From: JAYWDA01 sp043747555
Lineage (GTDB): Bacteria; Bdellovibrionota; Bdellovibrionia; Bdellovibrionales; Bdellovibrionaceae
Length of the DNA stretch: 18,601 bases
Direction: 5' to 3'
NCBI GenBank assembly: GCA_043747555.1
Contig: JAYTOY010000056.1
Span: 1-18,601, forward strand
The notes under the pieces were generated by a model. The model worked only from the letters and a program-made list of their open reading frames with translations. It was not told where the DNA came from and searched no databases. Positions 6,495 through 13,765 of this stretch are shown here, piece by piece (positions within the stretch are counted from its first letter, which is position 1; every line of letters starts with the position of its first letter). The translations under genes were made by a program, and so were the position numbers.

Positions 6495-7592
6495 ATGGGC
6501 GAACTAAGTTTTGAAGTGCTCTCCCCTAAAAATTTTAACCGAGAGCACTTTGAACTTTGGGGCAAAACAAAGCTTCATTATAAATCTTATTTAAACGCAG
6601 ATTATGTCTTTAAGAAGCTATTGAAAGGTGATTTTTTAGTTTTAAAGAACTTCACCGTAAGGTCGCTTTGCCTTAAAAGACGCGGGCAAAACATAATTTG
6701 TGCCCAATTGTTTTTTCATAAAACAGACCCGCAAATCAAACCCTCGATGGGGCTAGTCGCCTGCATCCCCGACTTAACTGAAAGCGAAGCTAAATTTTTT
6801 TGGCAATCCTTGCGAAAAGAATTTGATGGGCAATCCATTATCGGGCCAATGAATGCCCACCCCTATTTAGGACTTGCGATTCCTTTGGACCGTTTAGAAT
6901 CTAACTTGGACTTCAAAAAAATCGGCTTTGCCACGGCAGGAACTCATCAAGGCCTTCAAATTCTCTGGCAAAGTTCAGACTTAGCATTGTACCGGAAATA
7001 TTTTAGCTTTGAAACTATCCTGACATCTGAACTTATTTTAAAAATCGAAAACGAAATGACAAGTTGGCCCCAGGGTTTTTCAGTTCGACCCTTCAGGCAG
7101 TTGCACTTTCACAAGGAAATGCGGATTGTAAATTCAATCTCCAAGCACGCCTTTGCCGATCATTTTAATTTGACCTGGCTGACCGATGATGAAAACTGGG
7201 ATATTTTTAAACTTAGTTGGATGGCTCAAACAAAAGGGTTCTGCAGCTTTTTACTTAAGGACAAAGTCCCAATTGGGTTTTGTATGGCCATGCTTGATTA
7301 TAACCAAGTTTTTAACCAAGGGCATTCAGACGCACACAACTTATTTTCATTTTTTTCCAAAAAACATCTCATCACGCGAGCACGCCTGATTCATATCGGA
7401 ATTTTACCTGAGCACCAAGGGAAGAAACTAAGTAAGTATTTAAGACATCATGTGATTCTTAATATGGCTAAGAACGGCATAGAAACCATAGAGAGCAGCT
7501 ATGTGGACGAAGGAAATGTTAATTCTATAAAGAATATTGAATCGACAGGAGGAAAACTTTTGCATGAGTTTTCCCTTTTTCAAACCACCTAA
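6495..7592 (+). CDS. GNAT-fold N-acyltransferase, YghO-like, coupled to the oxoamine synthase
   Basis: A 365-residue cytoplasmic protein. The C-terminal half carries the GNAT acyl-CoA-binding motif A (LIHIGILPEHQGKKLSKYL, about 298-316), followed by a helix and the usual motif B ending (NVNSIKNIESTGGKLL). The N-terminal half has GPMN (117-120), which occurs in the YghO-type group of long acyltransferases. The start codon touches the stop of the oxoamine synthase gene (TAGATG), so translation is coupled and the two enzymes likely act in sequence. From what is known of bacterial ceramide synthesis, an amine made by a serine palmitoyltransferase-like enzyme is N-acylated by a GNAT-family enzyme; the same logic may apply here, but this is inference. 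Its stop lies seven bases before the structured repeat. Confidence 0.78.
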   Translation: MGELSFEVLSPKNFNREHFELWGKTKLHYKSYLNADYVFKKLLKGDFLVLKNFTVRSLCLKRRGQNIICAQLFFHKTDPQIKPSMGLVACIPDLTESEAKFFWQSLRKEFDGQSIIGPMNAHPYLGLAIPLDRLESNLDFKKIGFATAGTHQGLQILWQSSDLALYRKYFSFETILTSELILKIENEMTSWPQGFSVRPFRQLHFHKEMRIVNSISKHAFADHFNLTWLTDDENWDIFKLSWMAQTKGFCSFLLKDKVPIGFCMAMLDYNQVFNQGHSDAHNLFSFFSKKHLITRARLIHIGILPEHQGKKLSKYLRHHVILNMAKNGIETIESSYVDEGNVNSIKNIESTGGKLLHEFSLFQTT

Positions 7593-7599
7593 AATTTTG

Positions 7600-7798
7600 A
7601 AACTGCTCCACTTGAGTGTGCTTAGTGCAGACCAACGCCTCAAGATTATTTTGTTATCCTAGGGGTTTAAGTGGTTCGTTGTTACCCTACGAATTCCGTA
7701 GGAGTTCGTAGGGGCCGCAAGGAGAAGATAGGATCATAGAAAAACTGATCTTTTTCGACGCGCGAGTTGAAGTAAGCACACTTAAGTAGGGCAGTTTA
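7600..7798 (+). repeat. About 200-bp structured repeat element, complete copy with 25-bp terminal inverted repeats
   Basis: The outer arms 7600-7624 and 7773-7797 are inverted repeats: 22 of 25 positions pair as Watson-Crick, two more as G-U in plus-strand RNA, one mismatches. Inside are ATCCTA/TAGGAT (7656-7661 with 7729-7734), a 13-bp hairpin with a 3-nt GTA loop (7685-7713), and GAAAAA/TTTTTC (7739-7756). Positions 7654-7798 recur inverted at 18457-18601 with a single difference over 145 bases (G7704 here, matching A there on the same strand). No ORF of note lies within. This could be a MITE-like non-autonomous element, a REP/BIME-like repeat or a structured RNA. It begins seven bases after the GNAT gene stop. 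No clear target-site duplication was seen. Confidence 0.85.
7685..7713 (+). other. 13-bp hairpin with GTA loop at the core of the repeat
   Basis: CCCTACGAATTCC (7685-7697) pairs with 7701-7713 over all 13 positions, with one T-G pair (T7694 with G7704). In the second copy the stem is fully Watson-Crick. The difference between copies thus keeps the stem intact in one RNA orientation (G-U) but breaks it in the other (A-C). The inner arms contain EcoRI-type GAATTC sequence. Confidence 0.8.
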
Positions 7799-7883
7799 TA
7801 AACTTTTAATGCAGTGTCCGGTGCAAAGCGCCGCCTATCCCTTGGCACATGTGTTGCTGGAACAGATTTCTAAGGGGATATTT

Positions 7884-8333
7884 ATGAAAATTTCAGCTTT
7901 GTTGGTATTTTTAATTTTATGTGCGGCACGATTCAGCTTTGCCAGTTACACATTGACTGATAACCGCACCGGCGCAACTTACGCATGTGGTTCCGGGGGT
8001 TCATCACCTGGGGCATATCCTAGTTGCGTTTCGGAAGTGACATCTTTTTGTAATTCAAACACCGGTTACGACAGGACAAAATGTTTTGATAAAGCCACTG
8101 AGGCCTGTACGGGTTCAAATTCAAATACGGCAAGCTGCATCGCCCAGACTTCCGCTTATTGCAATTCAAACACGGGCTATGACAGGACAAAGTGCTTTGA
8201 TAAGTCGATATTATCTTGCCGAGGAAATCACCTAACCACACTTCAGCTTATGGAAAAGGTTCGTTCCCACAACGTCGACCTGCAAAAGGCTTTATTTAAT
8301 ACGCAGCTAAAGTCTTTCAAGCAGCAAGAATGA
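7884..8333 (+). CDS. Exported cysteine-rich protein with a duplicated 37-residue unit
   Basis: From ATG 7884 (preceded by TAAGGGGAT at a good distance) the product is 149 residues with a signal peptide likely cut after ARFSFA. The mature part has two copies of a 37-residue unit, 111 bases apart, each with the spacing C-x7-C-x10-C-x7-C and sharing CNSNTGYDRTKCFDK exactly. The pattern suggests two disulfide-linked helical hairpins per protein. An extra Cys pair before the first unit (YACGSGG..PSC) and a charged helical tail without Cys complete it. The DNA copies differ at several third positions, so the duplication is not recent and the protein sequence is under selection. The frame is open back to 7809, but that part lacks a signal-like start. 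Family unknown; periplasmic or secreted location inferred. Confidence 0.8.
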   Translation: MKISALLVFLILCAARFSFASYTLTDNRTGATYACGSGGSSPGAYPSCVSEVTSFCNSNTGYDRTKCFDKATEACTGSNSNTASCIAQTSAYCNSNTGYDRTKCFDKSILSCRGNHLTTLQLMEKVRSHNVDLQKALFNTQLKSFKQQE

Positions 8334-8427
8334 TAGGATAAGCAGGCCTCATCTAAGAATGGCGTTGTTGAAGTACTTAAACTTTGACCAGCATTTCATA
8401 TTTTGTTCTGATACTGTTGGGGGTTCT

Positions 8428-8691
8428 ATGAAATCTATTTCGTGCTGCTTATTTTCTTTAATTCTTGCCTTCAGCTCGCTTTCTGTTGCTAAAATTCAGG
8501 ACCTAAATGAATCACTTTCTAAAGCTACAAAAGATGACACGAGCAATCTAGGAAAATTACTTACACAAGTGACTATGATTCCCACAAAAGAAAAACATAA
8601 TGGAAAGATGCTTTTCAAGATAACAAAGATTGAAAAGGACTCCTTGTGGGAACGAGTTGGGTGGAAAGTTGGCGACCTGGTTGCTCAATAA
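8428..8691 (+). CDS. Exported protein ending in a truncated PDZ domain (GspC/HtrA-like)
   Basis: From ATG 8428 (GGGGG four bases upstream) the product is 87 residues: a signal peptide ending near SSLSVA, a polar linker, then the first half of a PDZ domain. GKMLFKITKIEKDSLWERVGWKVGDLV matches the family pattern of a hydrophobic strand, SLxxxxGxxxGD and a hydrophobic residue, as found in type II secretion protein C and trypsin-like protease partners. The stop comes right after GDLVAQ, where another ~25 residues of a PDZ domain would be expected, so the gene looks truncated. The next gene starts eight bases on. A functional half-domain is unlikely, but the truncated reading frame itself is intact. 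Confidence 0.6.
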   Translation: MKSISCCLFSLILAFSSLSVAKIQDLNESLSKATKDDTSNLGKLLTQVTMIPTKEKHNGKMLFKITKIEKDSLWERVGWKVGDLVAQ

Positions 8692-8698
8692 TTTACTG

Positions 8699-9007
8699 AT
8701 GCTTCCGAAACTAACTACAACTTTCATACTGAGCTTAGTTTTTGCGGCAGAGGCCGCAGGCACGCGATTATTCAATGACCCGGGCTACAGAAGCTTTTGG
8801 CTCAATCGGGATTCATCACAATATGGAATTTCATTAGATCGAGCTTATTTAAATTTTAAAAATTTGAAGTCAGAAGAAATCATTGTGGCCGTTATTGATA
8901 CAGGCGTCGATTACAAACATGAAGATTTAAAAAATAAAATTTGGGTTAACCCCAATGAAATTGCCGGGAACGGAATTCTTAGGATAGGGCGCCAAGACTT
9001 CTTTTAA
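8699..9007 (+). pseudogene. N-terminal fragment of a subtilisin-like (S8) serine protease
   Basis: From ATG 8699 the frame has a signal peptide (hydrophobic core, likely cut after VFAAEA), then a short propeptide-free entry into an S8 catalytic domain: IIVAVIDTGVDYKHEDL carries the catalytic Asp (residue 67), followed by KIWVNPNEIAGNG. In intact S8 proteases NEIAGNGI is followed by an acidic DDDGNG-type segment and, farther on, the catalytic His and Ser. Here the sequence changes at about 8972-8978 (GGAATTC) and the last ten codons are antisense to a TonB-like gene. His and Ser are missing, so the fragment is inactive. No clear ribosome-binding site precedes the ATG; translation could be coupled to the PDZ gene. 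Confidence 0.75.
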
Positions 9008-9310
9008 AACTCTTGGCGGCATGGTCGTAGAACTTACGCTTGGGCCAGAGGTTCCCGAAGACTCGGATACAATCCCTAGAGCAGGGATTGATTCAGAATG
9101 GGCGCTTATTGTTGGAGTTAAATTTCGAGCAGATGATTTAGCAGATAATAGGCTTACACTTTGTTGGGCGGAATTTTTTTGTCCGTGCACACCACTTATA
9201 AATGCGGCTTCGATAATTTCAACGGCACTGGCCTTTACCCAAAAGCTTGAATTAACAACGGGAATTAGGTGCAGAAGGACGGACAACAAGAGGTAATGCT
9301 GAAGCTTCAT
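8927..9310 (-). pseudogene. N-terminal fragment of a TonB-like energy transducer
   Basis: A 127-residue frame starting ATG 9310. It has a short cytoplasmic start, one hydrophobic segment with the look of a TonB anchor (HYLLLSVLLHLIPVV), a Ser-rich linker, and then PPRVLKEVLAPYPKNS. The last matches the entry of the TonB C-terminal domain, whose pattern is P-x-V-x-K-x-x-x-P-x-YP. After YPKNS the frame runs into sequence antisense to the S8 protease fragment, so the ~70-residue C-terminal domain that contacts outer-membrane receptors is lost. It lies 54 bases downstream of copA on the same strand and could be the last member of the copper operon, or an unrelated gene brought there. Assignment to TonB rests on two short segments. 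Confidence 0.55.
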
Positions 9311-9364
9311 AAATCTTCTTTAAGTGCTGCCGAAAAAATCAGCTGAGGTCAACTGGAGTTTAAT

Positions 9365-11653
9365 TCAGCCCTTTAAACTTTGTCCCTTAAGCCTAAGAGC
9401 ATTCCCAATCACAGACACGGAACTAAGAGCCATCGCAGCACTTGCAAACATGGGGCTTAATAAAATTCCTAGAAATGGAAATAATATTCCAGCAGCGATA
9501 GGAACACCGACCAAATTATAAATAAAGGCAAAGAAAAGATTCTGCTTAATATTTTTCATCGTCTGAAGGCTTAGGTTTCGCGCTTTTACAATTCCACTTA
9601 AATCTCCTTTAATCAGCGTAATGCCTGCGCTTTCGATGGCCACATCGGTGCCATGACCCATCGCAATTCCAACATGTGCGCGGGCCAGTGCCGGCGCATC
9701 GTTCACACCATCTCCGGCCATCGCAACGATACGACCTTCTTTTTGAAGTTTCTCAACAGCAAGCTTTTTTCCTTCAGGCAAAACATCTGCAATAAATTGA
9801 AGGATGCCCAGTTGTTTTGCAATGGCTTGGGCTGTCACCTGATTGTCGCCGGTGAGCATGATCACTTCGACAGATTTTGCTTGTAGATCTTGAATCGCTT
9901 TTTGAGCACTGGGTTTAATTTGATCAACAACAGCAATCAAACCCATTAAAGTTTTATCATCTGCTAAAAACATGACGGTTTGGCCTTGCGATCTTAAAGC
10001 CTCCACCTGGGTTTTCCATAATTCAAAAGAAATCTGTTTTTCTGACATCCATTTTGAATTTCCAATAAAATAATTTTTCCCGTCTATAAAACCTTGAATT
10101 CCTTTTCCAGTGATGGACTGAAAGTTTTCGACTTTAAAAAAAGATTCAATGCCCTTCTGCTTTGCACCGCTTACAATAGCGACCGCCAGTGGATGCTCGC
10201 TGACAGATTCAAGACTAGCCGCAATTTTTAAGATATCTGGTTCTGCAGCCGAGGCCGAAATGACTTGGGATACACTGGGCTTTCCTTCTGTCAAAGTCCC
10301 CGTCTTATCAACCACCAAGGTATTTACTTTTGATAAAATCTCTAGAGCTTCCGCATTTTTTATTAAAATTCCATTCTGCGCGCCTTTGCCAGTTCCAACC
10401 ATAATCGACATTGGAGTCGCAAGCCCCAGCGCGCAGGGGCACGCGATGATAAGGACCGCGATCGAATTCACCAGCGCATAGGTCAGCCTTGGATCTGGAC
10501 CAAAGAAAATCCAAACAAAAAACGTAACGATTGAAACTAGCACAACGGCAGGAACAAAATAACTTGCCACAAGGTCAGCTAATTTTTGGATCGGAGCTTT
10601 ACTTCTTTGAGCTTCAGAAACCATTTTAACAATCTGTGCAAGTAAGGTATCTGCCCCAACTTTTTGGGCCTGCATAATAAAACTTCCAGTGCCATTGATT
10701 GTGCCGCCGGTGACCTTTGAACCCACTTCTTTTTCAACAGGAATAGGTTCGCCCGTGACCATGGCTTCATCAATTGAACTTTGCCCTGCCATCACAAGAC
10801 CATCGACGGGAATTTTTTCGCCCGGTTTCACTCTTAAAAAGTCGCCGACTTGGACATCCTTTAGATCCACCACTTCTTCGATGCCATTTCTGACTCGCAG
10901 AGCTTTTTTTGGAGCTAAACCTAAAAGGGCTTTAATAGCCCCTGAAGTTTGACTTCGGGCCCGCAGCTCAAGCACTTGGCCTAACAGAACTAAAGCAATA
11001 ATCGCAGCTGCGGCCTCAAAATAAACACCGACCTCGCCTGAATGGGAATTTCTAAGTTCGGCTGGAAAAAGATTTGGAAACAATGTGGCTACAACACTAT
11101 AAAAGAAGGCGACTCCAGTTCCCAGAGCAATCAGCGTAAACATATTTAAATTTTTATTTTTTAGCGACTGAAGGCCTCTTTCAAAAATCGGACGTCCCGA
11201 ATAGATAACAACTGGCAAACATAAAATCATTTGCATCCAATTAACTACAAACATCAATTCAAGCATCGCCGAAATTAAAAGAGGAACTGAGAAAAGCAAA
11301 GAAACTTTAAACCTTTTAGTCATATCTATTAATTCTAGATTTGGTCCCTCGTCTAAGGTGACCTCCAGAGGTTCCAAGGCCATGCCGCAAATGGGGCAAG
11401 TCCCCGGTCCCTGTTTTTTAATTTCTGGATGCATGGGGCATGTATAGATCGCTAAAGTCGATCCCGGTTTTTCGGATGGTGTTTGAGCTTTTAAATACTG
11501 CTCGGGATTTTCATCAAACTTAATTTTGCATTTTGGATTGCAGAAATAATAATCTTTGTGACGATGAGGAGATCGACCACCTTTAGCTGTGGTGGGATCG
11601 ATCATCATTCCACAAACTGGATCTTTCACTTTTACTAAATTAGCTAAGTTCAA
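9365..11653 (-). CDS. copA: Copper-exporting P1B-type ATPase with YHS and heavy-metal-binding N-terminus
   Basis: A 762-residue transporter that pumps Cu(I) out of the cytoplasm at ATP cost. The order is: YHS domain (11-52, DPVCGMMID...FCNPKC), a second metal-binding motif YTCPMHPE...CPICGM (70-91), eight membrane segments, TGEP (300-303), the transmembrane metal site CPC (405-407), phosphorylated Asp449 in DKTGT, HP (487-488) in the nucleotide domain, GDGVND (648-652), and the Cu(I)-type YN and MxxSS motifs in the last two membrane segments. The usual GMTCxxC domain is absent; the YHS and CPMHP modules replace it. The start is TTG with AAAGAGG six bases upstream. It is last or next to last in the csoR operon, 18 bases after the DMT transporter gene. 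Silver as additional substrate is possible. Confidence 0.95.
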   Translation of the reverse strand: MNLANLVKVKDPVCGMMIDPTTAKGGRSPHRHKDYYFCNPKCKIKFDENPEQYLKAQTPSEKPGSTLAIYTCPMHPEIKKQGPGTCPICGMALEPLEVTLDEGPNLELIDMTKRFKVSLLFSVPLLISAMLELMFVVNWMQMILCLPVVIYSGRPIFERGLQSLKNKNLNMFTLIALGTGVAFFYSVVATLFPNLFPAELRNSHSGEVGVYFEAAAAIIALVLLGQVLELRARSQTSGAIKALLGLAPKKALRVRNGIEEVVDLKDVQVGDFLRVKPGEKIPVDGLVMAGQSSIDEAMVTGEPIPVEKEVGSKVTGGTINGTGSFIMQAQKVGADTLLAQIVKMVSEAQRSKAPIQKLADLVASYFVPAVVLVSIVTFFVWIFFGPDPRLTYALVNSIAVLIIACPCALGLATPMSIMVGTGKGAQNGILIKNAEALEILSKVNTLVVDKTGTLTEGKPSVSQVISASAAEPDILKIAASLESVSEHPLAVAIVSGAKQKGIESFFKVENFQSITGKGIQGFIDGKNYFIGNSKWMSEKQISFELWKTQVEALRSQGQTVMFLADDKTLMGLIAVVDQIKPSAQKAIQDLQAKSVEVIMLTGDNQVTAQAIAKQLGILQFIADVLPEGKKLAVEKLQKEGRIVAMAGDGVNDAPALARAHVGIAMGHGTDVAIESAGITLIKGDLSGIVKARNLSLQTMKNIKQNLFFAFIYNLVGVPIAAGILFPFLGILLSPMFASAAMALSSVSVIGNALRLKGQSLKG

Positions 11654-11671
11654 TGGAAACCTCTTTTTAAA

Positions 11672-12727
11672 TTATCCGTGGGAATGTTGATGATGATCGT
11701 CAGGAAAATGCGGATGCTGATGGATCATAGCCTGATGGCCATGAAAGTGAGTATGGGGTGACTTTGTCGAATCCAAAGATTCATGGTCGTGCTGATGATG
11801 GTCATCATGAGTATGTTCGTGGCTATGGCCCATCTCAATATGCTCATGTTGATGGGCATGATCTTCACTCAAGTGACACCAAACCCCGAAAGCCATGAAT
11901 GCAAGCGCTATTAAAAATGGCACAGATAAGGATTCACCAAGAATCAAAATAGATAACAAGGATCCAATAAATGGCGCTGTCGAGAAAAGTGCTCCCGTTC
12001 GAGCCGTACCAATTTTTCCCAATGAAATAATAAAAGCCACAAGGCTTATGCCAATTCCTAAAAATCCCAGAACGCTAGCTTCTAATAAATGAATATTAAA
12101 ATTAAGCTTTTCTCCGATAATAAATCCCAAAAATAAATTTGACGATCCAGCGATCAAACCTTTGATCGACGCCGTTAAAAGGGGATTTAAATGAGAAATA
12201 TTCCTTGTTGCATTATTATCAAGACTCCAAAACAAACAGGCTAAAGAGATGAAAACAAATCCTAAAATTGTATCTTGCCCGCTGGATCCCCCCGAATTAA
12301 GGGACAGAATCACGCAGCCAGCGACGATAAAAATCATCCCACCAACAATTTTTTTTCCAAAATGTTCTTTAAAAATAAACCAAGCTATCAGTGATGTTAG
12401 GACTGATTCTAAGTTTAACAAAAGCGAAGCCGCCGAACCGCTGATCCGCAACATTCCGTAGGTTAAAAAGGCTGGCCCTAGTATTCCGCCAAATAAAGTC
12501 GCTGCTAGTAGCCACTTTCGGTCTTTACTTTGAAACTGCTTTAAGGAAGTTCCAACCTCTTTTTTAAAAATTAAAATTAAAAAAAGACCTAGGCCTGCCG
12601 CAAAATAAAGTAGGCCTGCCATCGATTGCGGCGGAATGACAGAACTTAAAAACTTTGTACCTGGCGCAATACAGCCAAAGAAAAGAGCCGCTATCAGTGC
12701 GGCTTGGTAACTTTTAACAGACTTCAT
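11672..12727 (-). CDS. DMT-superfamily (EamA) transporter with a long His-rich C-terminal tail
   Basis: A 351-residue membrane protein. Residues 1-~285 show the two EamA repeats with about ten hydrophobic segments, including the characteristic SGSAASLLLNLESVLTSLIAW and GTARTGALFSTAPFIGSLLSI halves. The last ~62 residues form a tail with more than twenty histidines plus Asp and Glu (for example HSHEHTHDDHHQHDH), an obvious metal-binding segment. EamA proteins export or import metabolites; the tail and the copper operon suggest metal sensing or export (Ni, Co, Zn or Cu), which is inference. The ATG shares one base with the stop of the cytochrome gene (TAATG), so the two are translationally coupled. 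Related His-tailed DMT proteins are known in proteobacteria, and their substrate is unclear to me. Confidence 0.85.
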   Translation of the reverse strand: MKSVKSYQAALIAALFFGCIAPGTKFLSSVIPPQSMAGLLYFAAGLGLFLILIFKKEVGTSLKQFQSKDRKWLLAATLFGGILGPAFLTYGMLRISGSAASLLLNLESVLTSLIAWFIFKEHFGKKIVGGMIFIVAGCVILSLNSGGSSGQDTILGFVFISLACLFWSLDNNATRNISHLNPLLTASIKGLIAGSSNLFLGFIIGEKLNFNIHLLEASVLGFLGIGISLVAFIISLGKIGTARTGALFSTAPFIGSLLSILILGESLSVPFLIALAFMAFGVWCHLSEDHAHQHEHIEMGHSHEHTHDDHHQHDHESLDSTKSPHTHFHGHQAMIHQHPHFPDDHHQHSHG

Positions 12728-13152
12728 TAAGGTGCGCCTTTATCAATCCACTGTTTAACAATAGCAATGTCTTCCTCGGTAACATCTGGAGCATTAGAGT
12801 TTTTTGGCGGCATCGGTTTCCTAGCATCCTTCGCCAAAACTAAAATCAAGCCACTCTCCTCTGAATTACCTGGAATCACAATATCTAATGGCGAGTTCAG
12901 AAGATCTTCTTTGGTCAAAAGCGGCACCCGCGATGCTTTATGTCCTGGTTGATGGCAGTAAATGCATTTTTGCTCAAGAAAACCTGTTTTAATCGACTCA
13001 TAATTGGCTTCTAATTTGAAATTCGGCGGAAGCTCTGGTTTTTCAAAAAGTTGTGGTAAAAGCGGACCTACCTTAGGAATTTCCAGCGGCTCTTGAAAAT
13101 AAGAGCATGAACTTAAAAATCCGAGGATTAAAAAAAGACCCGCTTTCTGCAA
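12727..13152 (-). CDS. Lipoprotein c-type cytochrome
   Basis: A 141-residue precursor with a lipoprotein signal (lipobox LSSC, Cys16) and one haem-c site, CIYCH (63-67). The probable axial Met is in KPMPP (114), with a typical cytochrome ending DIAIVKQWIDKGAP. The domain resembles the small cytochromes often attached to oxidases and planctomycete-type proteins. The start is TTG with GGAGG five bases upstream. It would sit on the outer face of a membrane, anchored by its lipid. Placed in a copper operon it might carry electrons to or from a periplasmic copper protein, for instance in Cu(I) oxidation, but this is inference. It is 11 bases from the preceding exported-protein gene and overlaps the transporter gene by one base. 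Confidence 0.87.
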   Translation of the reverse strand: MQKAGLFLILGFLSSCSYFQEPLEIPKVGPLLPQLFEKPELPPNFKLEANYESIKTGFLEQKCIYCHQPGHKASRVPLLTKEDLLNSPLDIVIPGNSEESGLILVLAKDARKPMPPKNSNAPDVTEEDIAIVKQWIDKGAP

Positions 13153-13163
13153 CCTGGCCTCCG

Positions 13164-13751
13164 CTATTTAATTTGAGCAGAAATAAAATTTCCGTCCATT
13201 TTTAAATACACTTCTAAGGTTGTCGCCACTGAGTTAGATAAAAACTCAACTTTTGAAACCAACTGTCCCGAGGCATCTGTGACTTGCGAAAGTCGAAGAC
13301 TTTTTAAGTCTGTATAAAAAGGTTTTACTGCTGGGTTTAAAATCTGCCAACCCTCAAGGACATAATGGAGAGAATTTTCTACAAGGGTAACGGCATCTTT
13401 ATCCTGCCATTTCGGGGCATTTATGGAAGCTGGCCCTTGAACGACATTAAAGCTTAAAGTTTTTCCTTGATTATCCATCAAAATTTCAAGTTGTGCACTT
13501 TTACTATCGGCGCCAGGATAAAGTGAAACCATGACTTTAAAGGCCGGGTCCGTTGGTTGATTTTGTTTCTGCGCCGTCACCGCCATAGTCCCGAAATTTG
13601 TTAGATAGCTTTCATCAATTTTTTTTAAGGTCACAAGGCGTTCGATCCGATGACAAGCCAGTTCGGCAGCTTTAGAAATGGTGACTGCTTCCGCCCATGC
13701 GGTCGAAGCTCCTGCTATTAACATCACTAAAATTAAATAGATTTTTTTCAT
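13164..13751 (-). CDS. Exported protein of unknown family in the copper operon
   Basis: A 195-residue precursor with a clear signal peptide (MKK, hydrophobic core, likely cut after STAWA). The mature part is about 175 residues with a mixed alpha/beta look: an N-terminal helix with a single Cys and His (AAELACHRIERLV), then alternating hydrophobic strands to the end. No membrane segment follows. I do not recognise a family. ATG has GGAGA four bases upstream. Genes on both sides are within 14 bases, so it belongs to the csoR-copA transcript and probably works in the periplasm. The lone Cys-His pair could bind metal, but that is a guess. Confidence 0.8.
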   Translation of the reverse strand: MKKIYLILVMLIAGASTAWAEAVTISKAAELACHRIERLVTLKKIDESYLTNFGTMAVTAQKQNQPTDPAFKVMVSLYPGADSKSAQLEILMDNQGKTLSFNVVQGPASINAPKWQDKDAVTLVENSLHYVLEGWQILNPAVKPFYTDLKSLRLSQVTDASGQLVSKVEFLSNSVATTLEVYLKMDGNFISAQIK

Positions 13752-13765
13752 TTATTCTCCGTCTG

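Noticed and set aside
7440..7643. Minus-strand 67-codon frame across the GNAT gene end and the repeat arm
   Set aside because: It lies antisense to the conserved end of the acyltransferase and to the terminal inverted repeat; no supporting start signals.
9021..9296. Plus-strand 91-codon frame after the S8 fragment
   Set aside because: Antisense shadow of the TonB-like fragment, which has a membrane anchor and a YP motif; this frame has no signal peptide or family pattern.
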